64,000 nucleotides of DNA from Prinsepia uniflora (Eukaryota; Streptophyta; Magnoliopsida; Rosales; Rosaceae). The notes under the pieces were generated by a model. The model saw nothing but the letters and a program-made list of their open reading frames with translations, searched no databases and had not been told where the DNA came from. The translations under genes were made by a program, and so were the position numbers. The stretch lies in contig CM064873.1 of NCBI GenBank assembly GCA_032719365.1, positions 3,630,501-3,694,500 on the forward strand, written 5' to 3'. The first letter of the stretch is position 1. The number at the start of each line of letters is the position of its first letter. This document shows positions 34,781 to 47,647 of the stretch, one piece after another.

Positions 34781-37700
34781 TCTGGGGCAAAGTGTTTGGA
34801 TATTTTTGGGCTGAGACCACAGGTTGGAGCACACCTGGCCATTTTCTAGAGGCTTCTAGCCAAGTCGGTCACGCGTTTAAGTTTTAAACATTGGGGCTTA
34901 ATCGATCAGATGAGAAAACAGAGAGACGGAGAGGCGATCGACCATTTCTCAAAGTGTGAGTCGTGTGAGTTCTTTGTGGAAGGGTGTGAGAGATCAAAGA
35001 AGTGTGTGTGTCCTACTGTGAGTGTGTTTAGTGGAAGATTGAGTGAGGAAGGGTTGTGAGAGGTGAGAACAACCAGAAAACAGAAAGACTAAGTGTGATC
35101 AACCGTGGGCTCAAACGATCAAACCAGTCAAAGTCTGTTATGTGGTGGTGATTAGAAAACTGTGGTTGGACTCTTGGACGTGCAAGGCTGTGGTGGAGGT
35201 CACGGCAGAGGGCTGGTAACAGGTGAGTTCTTCGGGTCCCCTGTTTTTCCAAAAACGGTTTGAATGAAATTTGTTGATTTTGGAGAATTTTTAAGTGATT
35301 CTGATGACGCTTTCAGTCTTGGTGGACCACTAAGAACCGTAGGGACTCGAAACTGTGACTGGAGTGGCAACTGGTGGCCGGAATCAGAAAGTTGAATTTC
35401 TGGGTTTTTGGTTCGAACTTGGGAGGTAAGGTTTAGGGCTTCATTTCGTATTTTTGTTAGAGAAATTAATCCCAAATTTAAGGACGAAGCCTTAGGGTGT
35501 AGAAAGGACTGAAAAACGGTTGGAAATGGGTGAAAACCGGCCTCGGCGGCTTGGTCGGACCGGACCGGTCTGGACCAGTCTGAACCGAGTTGGTTGGAGG
35601 TTGACGATCAATAGTGCCAGCGCGTGGCTCCCACGCGCAGCCCCTTTGGGTGGCGCGTGAGGGCGCCTGGACCCTCTTTTGGGGAAGTGTTCAACACGGT
35701 TTTCATTCTAATCTATGTAACGAACATTTTTTGACATGTTTCGAGTCGATCGTACACCGTCTCGGGGTAGTTTTGAGTGTTCGAAGGTTTAGGGGTTAAT
35801 TTAATTACGTTTAAAAATCCTGAAAAATTGGGAAAATTAGGGTGAGCTTAAATGAAGTGTTTGTGACCCGAAATGGTGACTTTGACAGGTCGGGATATTC
35901 CTGAGGCAGCCGAGGAGCGTACGGGACGCGATTGATGCGTTCGGACCTAGTGAGTGGACTTTTGTTTTCTAACCGAGCATGCATAGCTGTTTTTACTTAC
36001 TTATTTATGTTTCGATATATGATTCTATGCTTTTGATTGTTATATTCTTGCTTTACTTGATTGCACGTTTTCCAATATGAGTTATCGGATTTGCACGTAC
36101 TTCGAGAATATGATTTATGTTATGCTTTTGAGGATGGTTTCAGATGGATGATTTATGTTCATACGCATTCTGTTTTACTAAAGAATTGTGGATATGATTT
36201 GAGATTTGGAAGTGAAATTCGGGCGTGAGTCCCATTTCGATCTAACATGATTTCAGTTTTCGAAGATTTCCAGTTTAGTTTTGGCTTTCAGATTTCGATG
36301 GATTTTTCCTATGCTTGAAAAATGGTTTTGGGTTTAAAGAATCGGAAAAAGAAAAACCCGCTGGATCTGGTTTTGAGTTTAAAGACTCGGTTGATTGATG
36401 ACGAGGGAGGGCCCTGGATTGATATGTTTTGTGTTTAAAGACTCGGTATATGTGTTTTGAATTTAAAGACTCGGTTATTGAGATATCCCCCGAGGCCTGT
36501 TGATTGTATTTTGAGTTTAAAGACTCGTTGATATCCCGGGAATGCCTGATTATTGTGCATGGTTTTGAGTTTAAAGACTCGGGCGCACTTGAGATCCAGC
36601 AAACTTGTATGTTTGATTTTTTTACTGGTTTTCAAATATTTTGGGTTGTGACCCGAATAACTTGGATCTTATGGATTTAGGGGCGAGTGCCCGAACTTTT
36701 ATTTTGATTTCTGGTGATTTCCATGCTTATTTTCACATCGTATAGATGGTTGTTTTCAGATACTTGGTTATGCATGCATGTTTTAAAAACGGAGGGTGAA
36801 CCCTGGTTTATTTCGCAAACGGTTTTATAACTCTTATTTTAGTTTTAGTCCACTCACGCTTTTAATGTTTTTAACACCCTCCAGGTCGTGGTGCTAGCGC
36901 CGGGGCTAACGTTGAGGCAGAGGCGGAGGCATAGAGTTTTCCCGTTGCGCGTGTAGTCAGCTCATAGTAGGATTTTTGTCTTATCTTGTACTGTTACTAT
37001 GCTCTGTGCTACTATTTACTAGTTGTATTATAACTTCTCCCTGGTCTGACAATATATATTTCGTGGTTTTTGTGGTTATTTTTGGTCTTTTAAGTTGGGT
37101 TGTCAAACGGGAGCAGGGTTCGTCCCGGTTATCGAGGTGATAATCGAGGTGGGTCCTGACATGTGATGTCTCCGTCTCTCTCGACCAACAGCCCGCACCG
37201 CGACAACCTGTAGGGTATCAAAAACATGAAAAGACTGTGAATGGACAAAATAAAGTATAAGTTCAAAAATAGTTATCAGAAAACACCATTTATACCCTCC
37301 ATTTAAAACCAATGCATGCATATACAATTCATGTCATGAAACCATTTCATATTCAAAACTATCAATGAAAACCAGAATCATTTCTTTCTTTGAATCCGCA
37401 ATTCAAATCCAGGGCCTCAACCCAAAATCACAAATCAATCTCAAAGTACGAGAACTCAGTCCCAAAACTCGTCAAATCCAAATCATCCGGGCCATTGCCC
37501 AAAAACATTCTGAAAACCAGTGAAAAACATCAATCATACGAGTTTGTTGAATCTCAAGTGCGCCTGAGTCTTTAAACTCAAAACCATGCGCATAATCAGG
37601 CCTTCCCGGGATATCAACGAGTCTTTAAACTCAAAACACAATCAACAGGCCTGGGGGGGGTTTCATAACCGAGTCTTTAAACTCAAAACATATACCGAGT

Positions 37701-38995
37701 CTTTAAACTCAAAACATATCAATCTAGGGCCCTCCCCTGTCAATCAACCGAGTCTTTAAACTCAAAACCAGATCCAGCAGTTTTTTTTTTCGGATCTTTA
37801 ACCCAAAACCATTTCTCAATCAACAGTGAAACCCATAGAAAATCCTTATCCGAATTCGCAATAATGATTTCGTAAGCTAGCATCAGGAACCATCATCCCG
37901 AACCCAAATCCAGACTTTCCCTTTCAAGTTTCAAAACCGAATCCAAAACATCGTTTCCGAAACCCAGTTCCAAAACCGAAATCTCGTTTCCGAAATCACA
38001 TGAACAAGGCTCCAGACCCAAAATCACTTTTCCAGAATCCATTTCAAATCCTTGAAATCAAATCATATTTCAAATCTCGAAATCAAATCATTAAAACCAT
38101 GATCAAATCACAAGATCATTCGAAATCTCGTAAACTGTGCAATTACGTTATAATCTTGAAATCCGTGCAAAATCGTAAACCATCAAGATCATAAATCAAA
38201 TTATATAATCACATATAGAAAACATATAAAAACATATATGCATGCATCATATGTTAGAAAGCAAAGTCCACTCACAGACCATTTCGACGTTGACTCGATA
38301 CGCGCGCACTTATGCCGTTCCCGGCCAATCCATTATCACCGACTTTTCCGAACCTGTCCAAATCCCATCATAAGGTCACTAACTAATTCATAAAGCTTAT
38401 ACTAAAACCCCGTAATTTTCCCGAATTTTTAACTATTTTTAATCGAGCCCTAAAACCTTCGGACATCCCGAAACATATCGAGACGATGTCCGATCGACTC
38501 GAAACCAGTCCCAAAATGTTCGTTACATCGAATACTTTAAAAATCGTGTTGGAACCTTCCTCAAAAGCCGTGCCACGCGCCCACACGTATCGCCTGAAGT
38601 GGCTGCGTGTGGGAGCCACTCGCCTAAGCACTGTTCATCGTCTTCCTCAGTCGACCGGTCTGCAAATCCGGTCCAACCGTGAACCGGCGTGGGCGGTTTC
38701 CTACTTAATTCTAGTCCAATTTCGTTCCTTTTTCTTCTATTAGGTTCGTCCAATCATCTATGACTGATCTAGTTACTTTAAACGTGAGAATAAGGTCGGT
38801 TTATTACCTTGCAATTCAGTACATGATCGATCCCTGTTCCATTTCCAGTTTCCACCTTCCCGGCCGCCATAAGCCTGGGTCTTGACCTAAACCGACTTCT
38901 GGGACCTCCAACAATAGGTTTCAATTATTCCTATCGATCATTAAGCAATGGATCACAATGTTTACTTCCAAACTGCCACTTTTCGGGTTACACGG

Positions 38996-41900
38996 TGACA
39001 AGACCCATCCCGATTATCCCTCGATAGTCGTGATGGATCCTGCTCCCGTCTGACAACAACTAAAAAGTAGCAAAAGTAACCAAACATATATACATATGCC
39101 ACACAACAAACTCCAAAACATTGTCAGACAAGGGATAGTTAAGTTTTACAAACCATTGTCGTCATAAGTTTGACTAATCAACGACATTACAGAGCATAGC
39201 TACTATTACAGATAGGGATCGAAATCCTACTCTAGAGAGTGTCTGAGTGCGCAACGGTCTACTTATTCTTTTGCCTCGTTTGCCTCATTTCTAGCCCCCG
39301 TACCTGTGCACTGGCCTGGAGGGTAAATAAAACATCAAAGGTGTGAGTGGAAAAAATAAACTTTTATAAATACGTTTACCAAAACACATTCTTTCCCTCC
39401 AGTTTTCACAAATGCATATCATAAAACACGAGTAATAGTATGAAATAAATCAAGTATAATCGGTGGACCGATAAAGTCAAAACATGTTTCTAAATTCCAT
39501 ATCCACACTTTTCCTTGAAACTCATTTTCATCAAATCTAATTAAATCTCAATAAATTCATGCTTTCCTTAAATCATTTTAACCACAAAACCACGTGACTT
39601 ATTTCCATATCCAATTGCATATAGTCACGTTTATCCCTGCTACGCGTGCAAATCAAATAGGCTCAAGGACCGCTCAAAATCCGAGCATCTGTCGCTGTGA
39701 AAACCTCACCAGCCGACAATCCAGATCTCGTGAACACATCACTTACCGATCTATATATATATCCAGCACATCTCTAGTCTGAGTCGAGCCTCCCTCGGCT
39801 GCACGACAACAGACCGTGCTACGTGACCTCTTCGGGGTAAACACTTTCCTCCCGAAGGAGAGCGTTATCTCCAGGGTGCACTCCGAGGAAAAACATATTT
39901 CCACCCGAAAGCCCTAAATAACGGCAACATATCACAATTATGAAAACCAGTGAAAAACAGTTGCATTGAAACCAAATCATTTATCAACACAGGGTCTCAG
40001 CCCCAAAATATAGTTTCCTCAAATCCGGAAAACCAAAGTCCCGATTTATAAATCCGAAAATCATCAATATCATCATGTAATCACATGGAAATACAAATAT
40101 AATCAAAATCACAATTCCATTGGGTTTCAAGCCCTAAATATCATTTTCACGTAAATCCGTGCAACCGTAAACCCGAGTTGCCACTTTCACGTAAATCCAT
40201 GAAATCAATCACTAACTCATAATCCGAGTCCAAATATCATTTTCAATTTCCTGACTCATAACCCGAGTCAAAACATCATTTTTCAATCCCGGGCCTAGCC
40301 CAAAACATCAATTTCATAATTTCTCGAAAATCGTGCCAAAAATAATATAATAATCCATAAAATCGAGAAATCATCGGATTGAAACATCAATCATGCCAAA
40401 GCGTATCAAAGCATATAATAAAGCATTTAAATCATATATGCATGCATCACGGTTAGAAAATAAAGTCCACTCACACACACCGCCCAGATTGTTCAGCCTC
40501 GAGCTGGTCGCTTTCTTCCGACGTCCCGGGAATATTCCTGCCTACCAAACAAAGTGATTTAAGGTTACAAGACTATCATATAGTCCTCATATATGAATCC
40601 CCTAATCGTCGGAATTTTATAATATTATTTAAATATAAACTATACGCGTCGGGTACTCGAAACTACTCCGAAGCCATATCCGATTGACCCGAAACCAACG
40701 CGAATAGGTTCGTATCACGAAAGCATCAAAACTCATGTTGACAAATTCCCCGGATTCCCATCCACGCGCCCTCACGCGCCGCCGCAAGCGGCTGCGCGTG
40801 AAAGCCACGCGCGTAGCACAGTAATGCTACAGTGCTTCGTCTTCGCCCGTTTGTCTGATAAACGGGTTGGAAAACCCTCGACAGAACCCGACTCAATCTC
40901 CCTCAATTCGACCTCAATTCAATCCATTCTTTCAACTAATCCCTTCTAATCCATCTCCTTTTAAGTTCTGTAAATTGAATTACTCAAATTATGGTCTAAA
41001 TCCTCACGACTCACGATCGACCCTCGACGGGTTTTCAATTCGGGTTTACTCATTTTGTCCCTGATTTTCAAATTAATTCATACCAGAAGCATCGTGAGGG
41101 TGTAAGGAATGGTTTTACAAAATCAATTTCATAAATGCTTACCTCTAACTAGTTGAACCCAAGCTCGATTTTGAACAGAAATGGAAGCTTCTGTTCTTCC
41201 TCAATTCGACATCATTACCCCTCGTTCTTGTTGCAGAATGGTTCGTACTGATCCCAGAAAGCTCAATCAGGCCTCAATTTCCCTTCTCCTAGCTCAAAAT
41301 TTCCAATTCGAAAATCACACTAATTTTCCAAAATTTTCGATTCTGAATTGTCCCAGTGGCCTCTCTGTCTCTCGAGTTTTTCTCTCAATTCGGTTTCCTT
41401 ACTCTCTCAATTACACAAATGAAGCTGAAACAATCAACTTAACAGATTGTAATTTGAACAATGATGAGGAAAATCCTTAATTTAGGGGTTAATGTCCAAA
41501 GTAATCATCATTAGCCCAAAAACCAGTTTCCATGTTATCCGGGGGCAAGAAGAAGAAAAAGGACAGGTGTCATTGTCTGATCATGGTTAAAAGACCATTG
41601 TGCCCTTGGGTCGACAAATTACCATTTTGCCCCTAGGCTTACGTGACCCGTAACTTTCGCATCCGAACTCCATTTTCGACGTGCCACCTGTCGTTGTACT
41701 CAAGGCATCGAGACATACCTAATGGTCCTCGAATCGTGTGAAAATGAGTTGTCGATAAAAAAGTCAACATTTTCCCCCTTTTTCGTCCAAATTACGAAAA
41801 TGCCCTCGAACTTCCGAACGTCATAACTTTTTCCTTGATCGTCGGAATTGGACGTGCCACCTGTCTATGGACTTGTGACGTCCCAAACTACGTTACGTTC

Positions 41901-42029
41901 ATCGGTCAACGTCCGTTTGATCCACCAATCAAAAAGTCAATAAAGTGACCATACTATTCACAGGGGTAAAAACGTCATTTCATTCATTATTTTACAAAAT
42001 TATATTTTCCGAATTTTCGGGGCGTTACA
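38996..42029 (-). mobile_element. Long LTR 'G' (solo) in B, 3,034 bp
   Basis: Begins TGACAAGACCCATCCC and ends TTTTCGGGGCGTTACA (the TGTAACGCCCCG variant), with a perfect duplication CACGG (38991-38995, 42030-42034). Carries CTGGAGGG (39316-39323) facing CCCTCCAG (39395-39402), and GTCCACTCAC (40465-40474) facing GTGAGTGGAA (39343-39352). The closest relative of the deleted copy at 15110. Confidence 0.93.
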
Positions 42030-42426
42030 CACGGTCACCGTCCACGGCGGGCCTCCAAATCAATCTCAAAGGCCTTCTAACAACCTTAGGAACACTGCCC
42101 AATTAATCAATTCAATCCCCAACCTCAAAATCAAACTTCATTAATAACACAAACAAATAGGGGAGTTACGGTTTTGTACCTCCTTCCGCCGACGTGGCTC
42201 CGTCGTGGCCTCACCATAGCCACCAATCATCTCAGCACATCCTTTCCTCCAGCTTTCCTTCACACCCCATCCTCATCCGATCAATTTTTTGAGAGGGTTA
42301 AGGTTCAAAAATCATCCCTGCCAATGTTTAAATCCTTTGTAGGCGGTGGGAGATGGTTCTACGGCCATCTAGAGAAAAACACATGTCAACAATCTGGTGG
42401 AAACTTTCTCCAAAACAGCCAAGTGT

Positions 42427-45256
42427 TGTAACGACCCGTCCCGGAAGTCGGGATTAGCTTAGTAGTTAATGACGGTTTTGCCCCTAGAATGGGTAAAATG
42501 TTGACTTTTAGTTCGGACGGTCAATTGGGCATTAACCGATGACCGTGACGTATTTCGGGACGTCACGAGTCCGTAGACAGGTGGCACGCCCGATTCCGAC
42601 ATCCGAGGAGGAAGTTATGATGTTCGGAAGGTTGAGGGCATTTTCATAATTTGGTTAAAAAGGAGGAAATTGTTGACTTTTTGTTTGACCATTAGTTTTC
42701 ACGCAAACCGAGGACCGTTAGATAGGTCTCGACATCCTGAGTACAACGACAGGCGACACGCTGTCATCGGATGTCGGATGAATAAGTTGTGGTTCTAGAA
42801 AGGTGATGGGTAAAATGGTAATTTGGACATTACAGGGGAATTTTGGTCTTTTTATACCATTGGGCTTTGTACAATCAGATAAGGACATGTGCGCAGTGAT
42901 TATTGGATATTTTTAAGGGCTGGACCACTGGGTGATGACACCTGGTTGTGTCCTAGAGGCTTCTAGCCTATACACGGTTACACGTTTAAATTGGATTGTG
43001 CTCGATCAGTTGAGAAAAACAGAGAGACTGATCTGTGAGGAAATTGATCATTCCCCAAGTCTGAGCCGTGTGTGTGTTCTTTGTGGAGTGTTTAGAGTTA
43101 AGTTGAGAGGCTGGTGAGTGTTTCTGGGTGAGTGTTGAGTGAGGAAAAAGCTGGGAATGGTGGGAAAACAGTAAAAACAGAGAAGTCCCTCGTGCACGGC
43201 TGAGAGCTTAATCGATCAAACCCATCGAAGTTGAGTTGGTGTTGGTGTTCAAAGGACCCGAGGATCGATTTTGGGAACCCTAAGACTCACGGCGGAGCTC
43301 ACGGCGGTGAGCAGAAGGAAGGTAAGTTTCGAGTCCCCTGTTTTCCCGTTTGGGTTCAAATTGAAAGTCGTGGATTTTGGATGGTTGTTGACTCATTTTC
43401 TTGGTTCTAACAGTCTTAGGAAGGTGCTTGTAACGTCTGGGAATCGAAATCGTGGCTGGAAGGACGACGGGTGGCCGGAATCAGGAACTGGTTTTTTTTC
43501 TGGGTTTTTCTTCGACTTTGAGAGGTAAGATTTAGACCCTTATTTCGTGTGTTAATTAAATGAATCTGTTGCTTAGAGTGGGACGAAACTAATGGGATCA
43601 AAAGGGTTGAAAATGGACTGGAATTGAGTGAGAACCGGCCACGTCGGCTCGGTTCGACCGAACCGGTCTGAACCGGTTGGACAGAGGTTGAAGACGACAC
43701 TGTAACAGGCTCGTGAAGGCCACGCGTAGCCCCTTTGGGCGGCGCGTGAGGGCGCGTGGGGTAGGTTTTGGGGAAGTGTCCAACATGGTTTTCACTCTAA
43801 TCGATGTAACGAACATTTTAGGACAAGTTTCGTGTCGATCAGACATCGGATCGGGATAGTTTTAAGTGTTCGAAGGTTTAGGGGTTCGTTTAAATTACGT
43901 TTAAAATCCAGAAAAATTGGGGAAATTAGGGTAAGCTTAAATGAAGTGTTTGTGACCCGAATTGGTGACTTTTGACAGGTCGGGAAATCCCTGAGGCAAC
44001 CGAGGAACGTACAGGACGCGAGTGACGTGTTCGGAATTGTGAGTGGACTGTTTGTTTCCTAACCAAGCATGCTTAACTGTTTTTACTTATTTAATTATGT
44101 TTCGATTATACTTCTATGCTTTCGATATATGATTTCATGATTATGATTCCTATATACTTGCTTTACTTAATTACACATTTTTCGATACGAGTTATCGGAT
44201 TTGCACGTATTTCGAGAATATGTTTCTGTGATGCTTTTGAGTATGGTTTCGGATGAATGATTATGATTATACGCATTCTGTTTTATTAAAGATTTGTGGA
44301 TTTTATTTGAGGTTGGAAGTGAAATTCGGAAGGAAGTCCCTTTTAATCAAACGTGATTTCGGTTTTCGAAGATTTCCGGTTTGACTTTGGTTTTCGAATT
44401 TTGATGAATTTTCTTATGCTTGAAAAATGGCTTTGAGTTTAAAGACTCGGAAAACCCACTGGGTCTGGTTTTGAGTTTAAAGAATCGGATTGATGGACGG
44501 GGGGAGGGCCCTGGATCGATGTGTTTTGAGTTTAAAGACTCGGTATGGTTTTGAGTTTAAAGACTCGGTGATTGTGATACCCCCCGTGGCCTGTGATTGT
44601 GTTTTGAGTTTAAAGACTCATTGATATCCTGGGAAAGCCTGGTTAATTGTGCATTGTGTTTTGAGTTTAAAGACTTGGGCGCACTTGAGATCCAGTAAAC
44701 TTGTATGATTGATGTTTTTCACTGGTTTTCACATGTTTTGGGCTGTGACCCGAATAACTTGGTTTTTATGGATTTAGGGCCGAGTGCCGGAACCTTGATT
44801 TTGATTTCTGATGAATTTCCACGTTTATCATTTATATGGTGGTTTTAAGTTACTCGGTTATACATGCATGTTTTCAAACAGAGGGTGAATCCGGTTTTAT
44901 TTTGAAAACGGTTTTATAATTCTTATTTCTTTTTAGTCCACTCACATTTTTAATGTTTTTAACACCCTCCAGGTCGTGGTGCTAGCATTGGGGCTACCGT
45001 TGAGGCAGAGTCCGAGGCATAAAGTCATCCGCTGCGTGTTTAGCTTATAGTAGGGCTTGTTTTTATTTTCGTATTGTTACTATGCTCTGTAAACTATATG
45101 ACTTTTCTCCCTGGTCTGACGATGTGGGTTTTGTTGTATAAAAGGATATTTTGGTCTTTTAAGCGTGTTTGTCAGACGGGAGCAAGGTTCGCCTCGGTTA
45201 TCAAGGTGATAATCGCGGGGGGGGGGGGGGGGGGGGGGGGGGTGGAGGTCTTGTCA
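42427..45256 (+). mobile_element. Long LTR 'H' (solo) in B, 2,830 bp
   Basis: Starts TGTAACGACCCGTCCCGG and ends GGAGGTCTTGTCA, with a perfect duplication AGTGT (42422-42426, 45257-45261). Very like LTR-C in its second half (same GAGTTTAAAGACTC array, 44430-44680). A 26-base G run (45217-45242) lies just before its end, and a 27-bp direct duplication straddles end and flank. Confidence 0.92.
45217..45242. repeat. Poly-G run of 26
   Basis: Unbroken Gs between AATCGC and TGGAGG, near the LTR-H terminus where other copies have GAGGTGGG. Length is likely unreliable in assembly. Confidence 0.9.
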
Positions 45257-45297
45257 AGTGTCCTAATGACGGAGGTCTTGTCAAGTGTCCTAATGAC
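45244..45297. repeat. 27-bp tandem duplication at the LTR-H end
   Basis: Units 45244-45270 and 45271-45297 both read GGAGGTCTTGTCAAGTGTCC + TAATGAC. Each holds the LTR end plus flank, so it arose after insertion. Confidence 0.95.
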
Positions 45298-45787
45298 ATT
45301 GGGCACAGATCCCTAGGCCACTAAATGACCAAAATGTCCTTTATTGCACAATTTACCATTTTGCCCCTCCGGTTCCTAGACCCATAACTCAGTCGTCCGA
45401 AATCCAATGACCGTGTGCCGCCTGTCGTTGTACTCAGAAAATCGAGACCTTCCTATCGGTCCTCGAAGTTCGTGAAAATTCCATGTCATATGGAAAGTCA
45501 ACACATCGCCCCTTTTTCAGTAAAATTACCAAAGTACACATGAACTTCCGAACGTCATAACTTTCTCCTCGAATGTCGGAATCGGACGTGCCACCTGTCT
45601 ATAAACTCGTGACGTCCCGAACTACGTCACGGTCATCGGTCAAAGTCCATTTAACCACCCGATCAAAAAGTCAACATTTTGCACACTCCAAGGGCAAAAT
45701 CGTCCTCTCGCACCGTCCGTCCGAAAGTACCTAACTAATCACTGATTGATTTACTGATCCGTCCTTAATCACTAAACTAATCCCGAG

Positions 45788-47040
45788 CAACCCAATCCCA
45801 AACCATTCACCATATAATCTTTTGAGAAGCTCAGAGAGTGAGATGAGGGCCGTGATGATGTTGGCTGGCTAGGACGACGCCGCTGTGGACCGCTGAGACC
45901 CAAACCCGAGCAAGATTTCACGGTTAGACCCAATTTCCATTTTAATTCAGTTTATACGTTATGGTTAATTATGGATGATTATTAGATTGTTAGGATGGTT
46001 TAGAGCAGGTTTTGGTGGTGGTTGGACGGCTGTGGAAGCTGTGGGAGGAAAATGAAAAGTTAGGTCATGAGGCCCTTTGAACATGGATAGGATTTAAGGG
46101 TTTTTCCTTAGGTGTGATTATTGGAAATGATAGAAAACATCAAAATAGGAAGATTGGGATCGAAAAGGAGAAGATTGGATGAAAAATGAGGGAGGAGGGT
46201 GGTCGGACCGGTCACGCCGGTCCAGCTGGACCGGACTGCAAAGGAAAACCGGTCGGACCGGTTCAGTTGCTGGAGAAGATGAACAGTCGCTGGCGCGTGG
46301 CATGGAATTTGGGGAAGTTTCAACACGTGAAATCATCTATTCGATGTAACAAACATTTTGGGACTGGTTTCGTGTCAATCGGACATCGTTTCGATATAGT
46401 TCCGGATGTCCGAAGGTTTAGGTTCGCGTTTAAAAATAGTTAGAAATTCCGGAAAATTATGGGGCTTTAGTGATGGGTTATATAAGTAGTTAGTAACCCT
46501 CTAAATTAATTTGGACAGGTTCGGGAATCCCGAAGGTGACGATTGGCCTGGGAGATGCTTATGGCACGTGTATCGAGACGCGGCTTCGGACGGTCCGTGA
46601 GTGGACTTGTTTTATGAATTCAATGGATGCATAAATGTTTTATAATTATTTTAGAATATATTTTGTGATGCCATGAGTGCATTTTTTTGTGGTAGCCTAT
46701 GATTTACGTATTTGCACGTATTTCGAGATTTACAGTTTTATACGATGCTTATACGTGCTAGGTTTTCAATAAGGGTTTAATAAATGGAATTTGGATTTGG
46801 AAATATGAACTCGGGCATGAGGCCCATTTGGTTTACAAACTCTCCGACTTGGAGTCCATTTGATTTGACGAGGAATCGGACCGAGGGTCCATTTGAGATA
46901 TACGGTCGGACCGAGGGTCTCGTTGATTTATGATCCGGGCTTGAGGTCCATTTGGTTGTAATATCGGGCTTGAGGCCCATTTGACTGTAGTATCGGGCTT
47001 GAGGCCCTATTGGTTGTGAAATCGAGCTTGAGATCCTGTT
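45788..47040 (+). mobile_element. Long LTR fragment 'I', cut at both ends
   Basis: A plus-oriented middle part of the family: GC-rich U3/R, acceptor TTGGACAG near 46515, donor box GTGAGTGGAC (46597-46606) and an array of 13-nt units (46808-47035, such as GGACCGAGGGTCC). It then changes abruptly to Ty3 gag at about 47040. It may be the 5' LTR of that Ty3 element joined to gag by deletion. Confidence 0.75.
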
Positions 47041-47486
47041 GATTTGGGACGACACAAAGACCGTTCTTTTTCAGGACCTTCGGTCCACAAGGACCAAAAG
47101 GGAGGCCGGTTCAGCGGAGGACAGTCATCCTACAGTGGGGGATCGTCGAGTGGTGGTCGGTCTGGTAGGTTTGAGAGAGGCCGTGGGGTCGGATACAGTG
47201 TACCGCAGCAGAGTGGCACTTCCGCGGGGTCTACAAACTGGATGAGGCACACGACATATTATACTTGTGGTGAGACTGGTCATGTATCAAGGGGATGCCC
47301 ACAGTGGTCGAGTGGTAGTGTTGCAGGGCAGACGCCGAGTACCATGTTAGATGCTTCTAGGGGTAGAGTACAGAGAGGTTATCGAGGCGATCGCGGGGGA
47401 CCACGAGGACGTGGTCGTGGAGCAGGACCCAGGTACGAGTGTTCGCGATTACTAGGCAGGAGGCCAGGACTGCTCCTGAGGTGGTG
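47041..47486 (+). pseudogene. Ty3/Gypsy gag C-terminus (degenerate)
   Basis: A Gly/Ser/Arg-rich frame after the fragment-I junction, with zinc knuckle YYTCGETGHVSRGCP near residue 73. The first Cys of the CCHC motif is replaced by Tyr. An Arg/Gly-rich linker follows. The N-terminal gag domain is missing. Confidence 0.8.
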
Positions 47487-47647
47487 ACAGGTACACTTAT
47501 TGTCTTTGATGTATCTGTACGTGTATTGATGGATCCGGGAGCCACCCATTCTTTTATTTCACATGGTTATGTTGGGTTGTTGGATCAAGAATTGTCTGTA
47601 CTTGAGGATGACTTAGGTGTTGGCACCCCGACTCGGGATGTGTATAT

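Larger units (their letters stand above)
25227..37161 (+). mobile_element. Long LTR 'C' (solo) in B, split by D and F
   Basis: Starts TGTAACGACCCGTCCCGG and ends GGTGGGTCCTGACA, with a perfect duplication TGTGA (25222-25226, 37162-37166). Pieces 25227-25387, 31543-31906 and 34786-37161 give about 2.9 kb. Insertion D lies in the middle of its W-box inverted pair. It carries a six-fold GAGTTTAAAGACTC array (36320-36590), the donor box at 35950 and the acceptor at 36884. Confidence 0.93.
25030..45787 (-). mobile_element. Long LTR 'B' (minus), split by C, G and H and cut at its far end
   Basis: Begins TGACAAGACCCACCCCC at 25030 inside the copia integrase. Pieces: 25030-25226, 37167-38995, 42035-42426 and 45262-45787, together about 2.94 kb. 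It should finish ...CGGGTCGTTACA but stops at TAATCCCGAG (about 45787), some 20 bases short, so its right duplication is lost. The donor box (GTCCACTCAC on plus, 38266-38275) and its partner (37237-37246, GTGAATGGAC) are present. Contains a TTTAAACTC hairpin array at 37560-37765. Confidence 0.85.
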
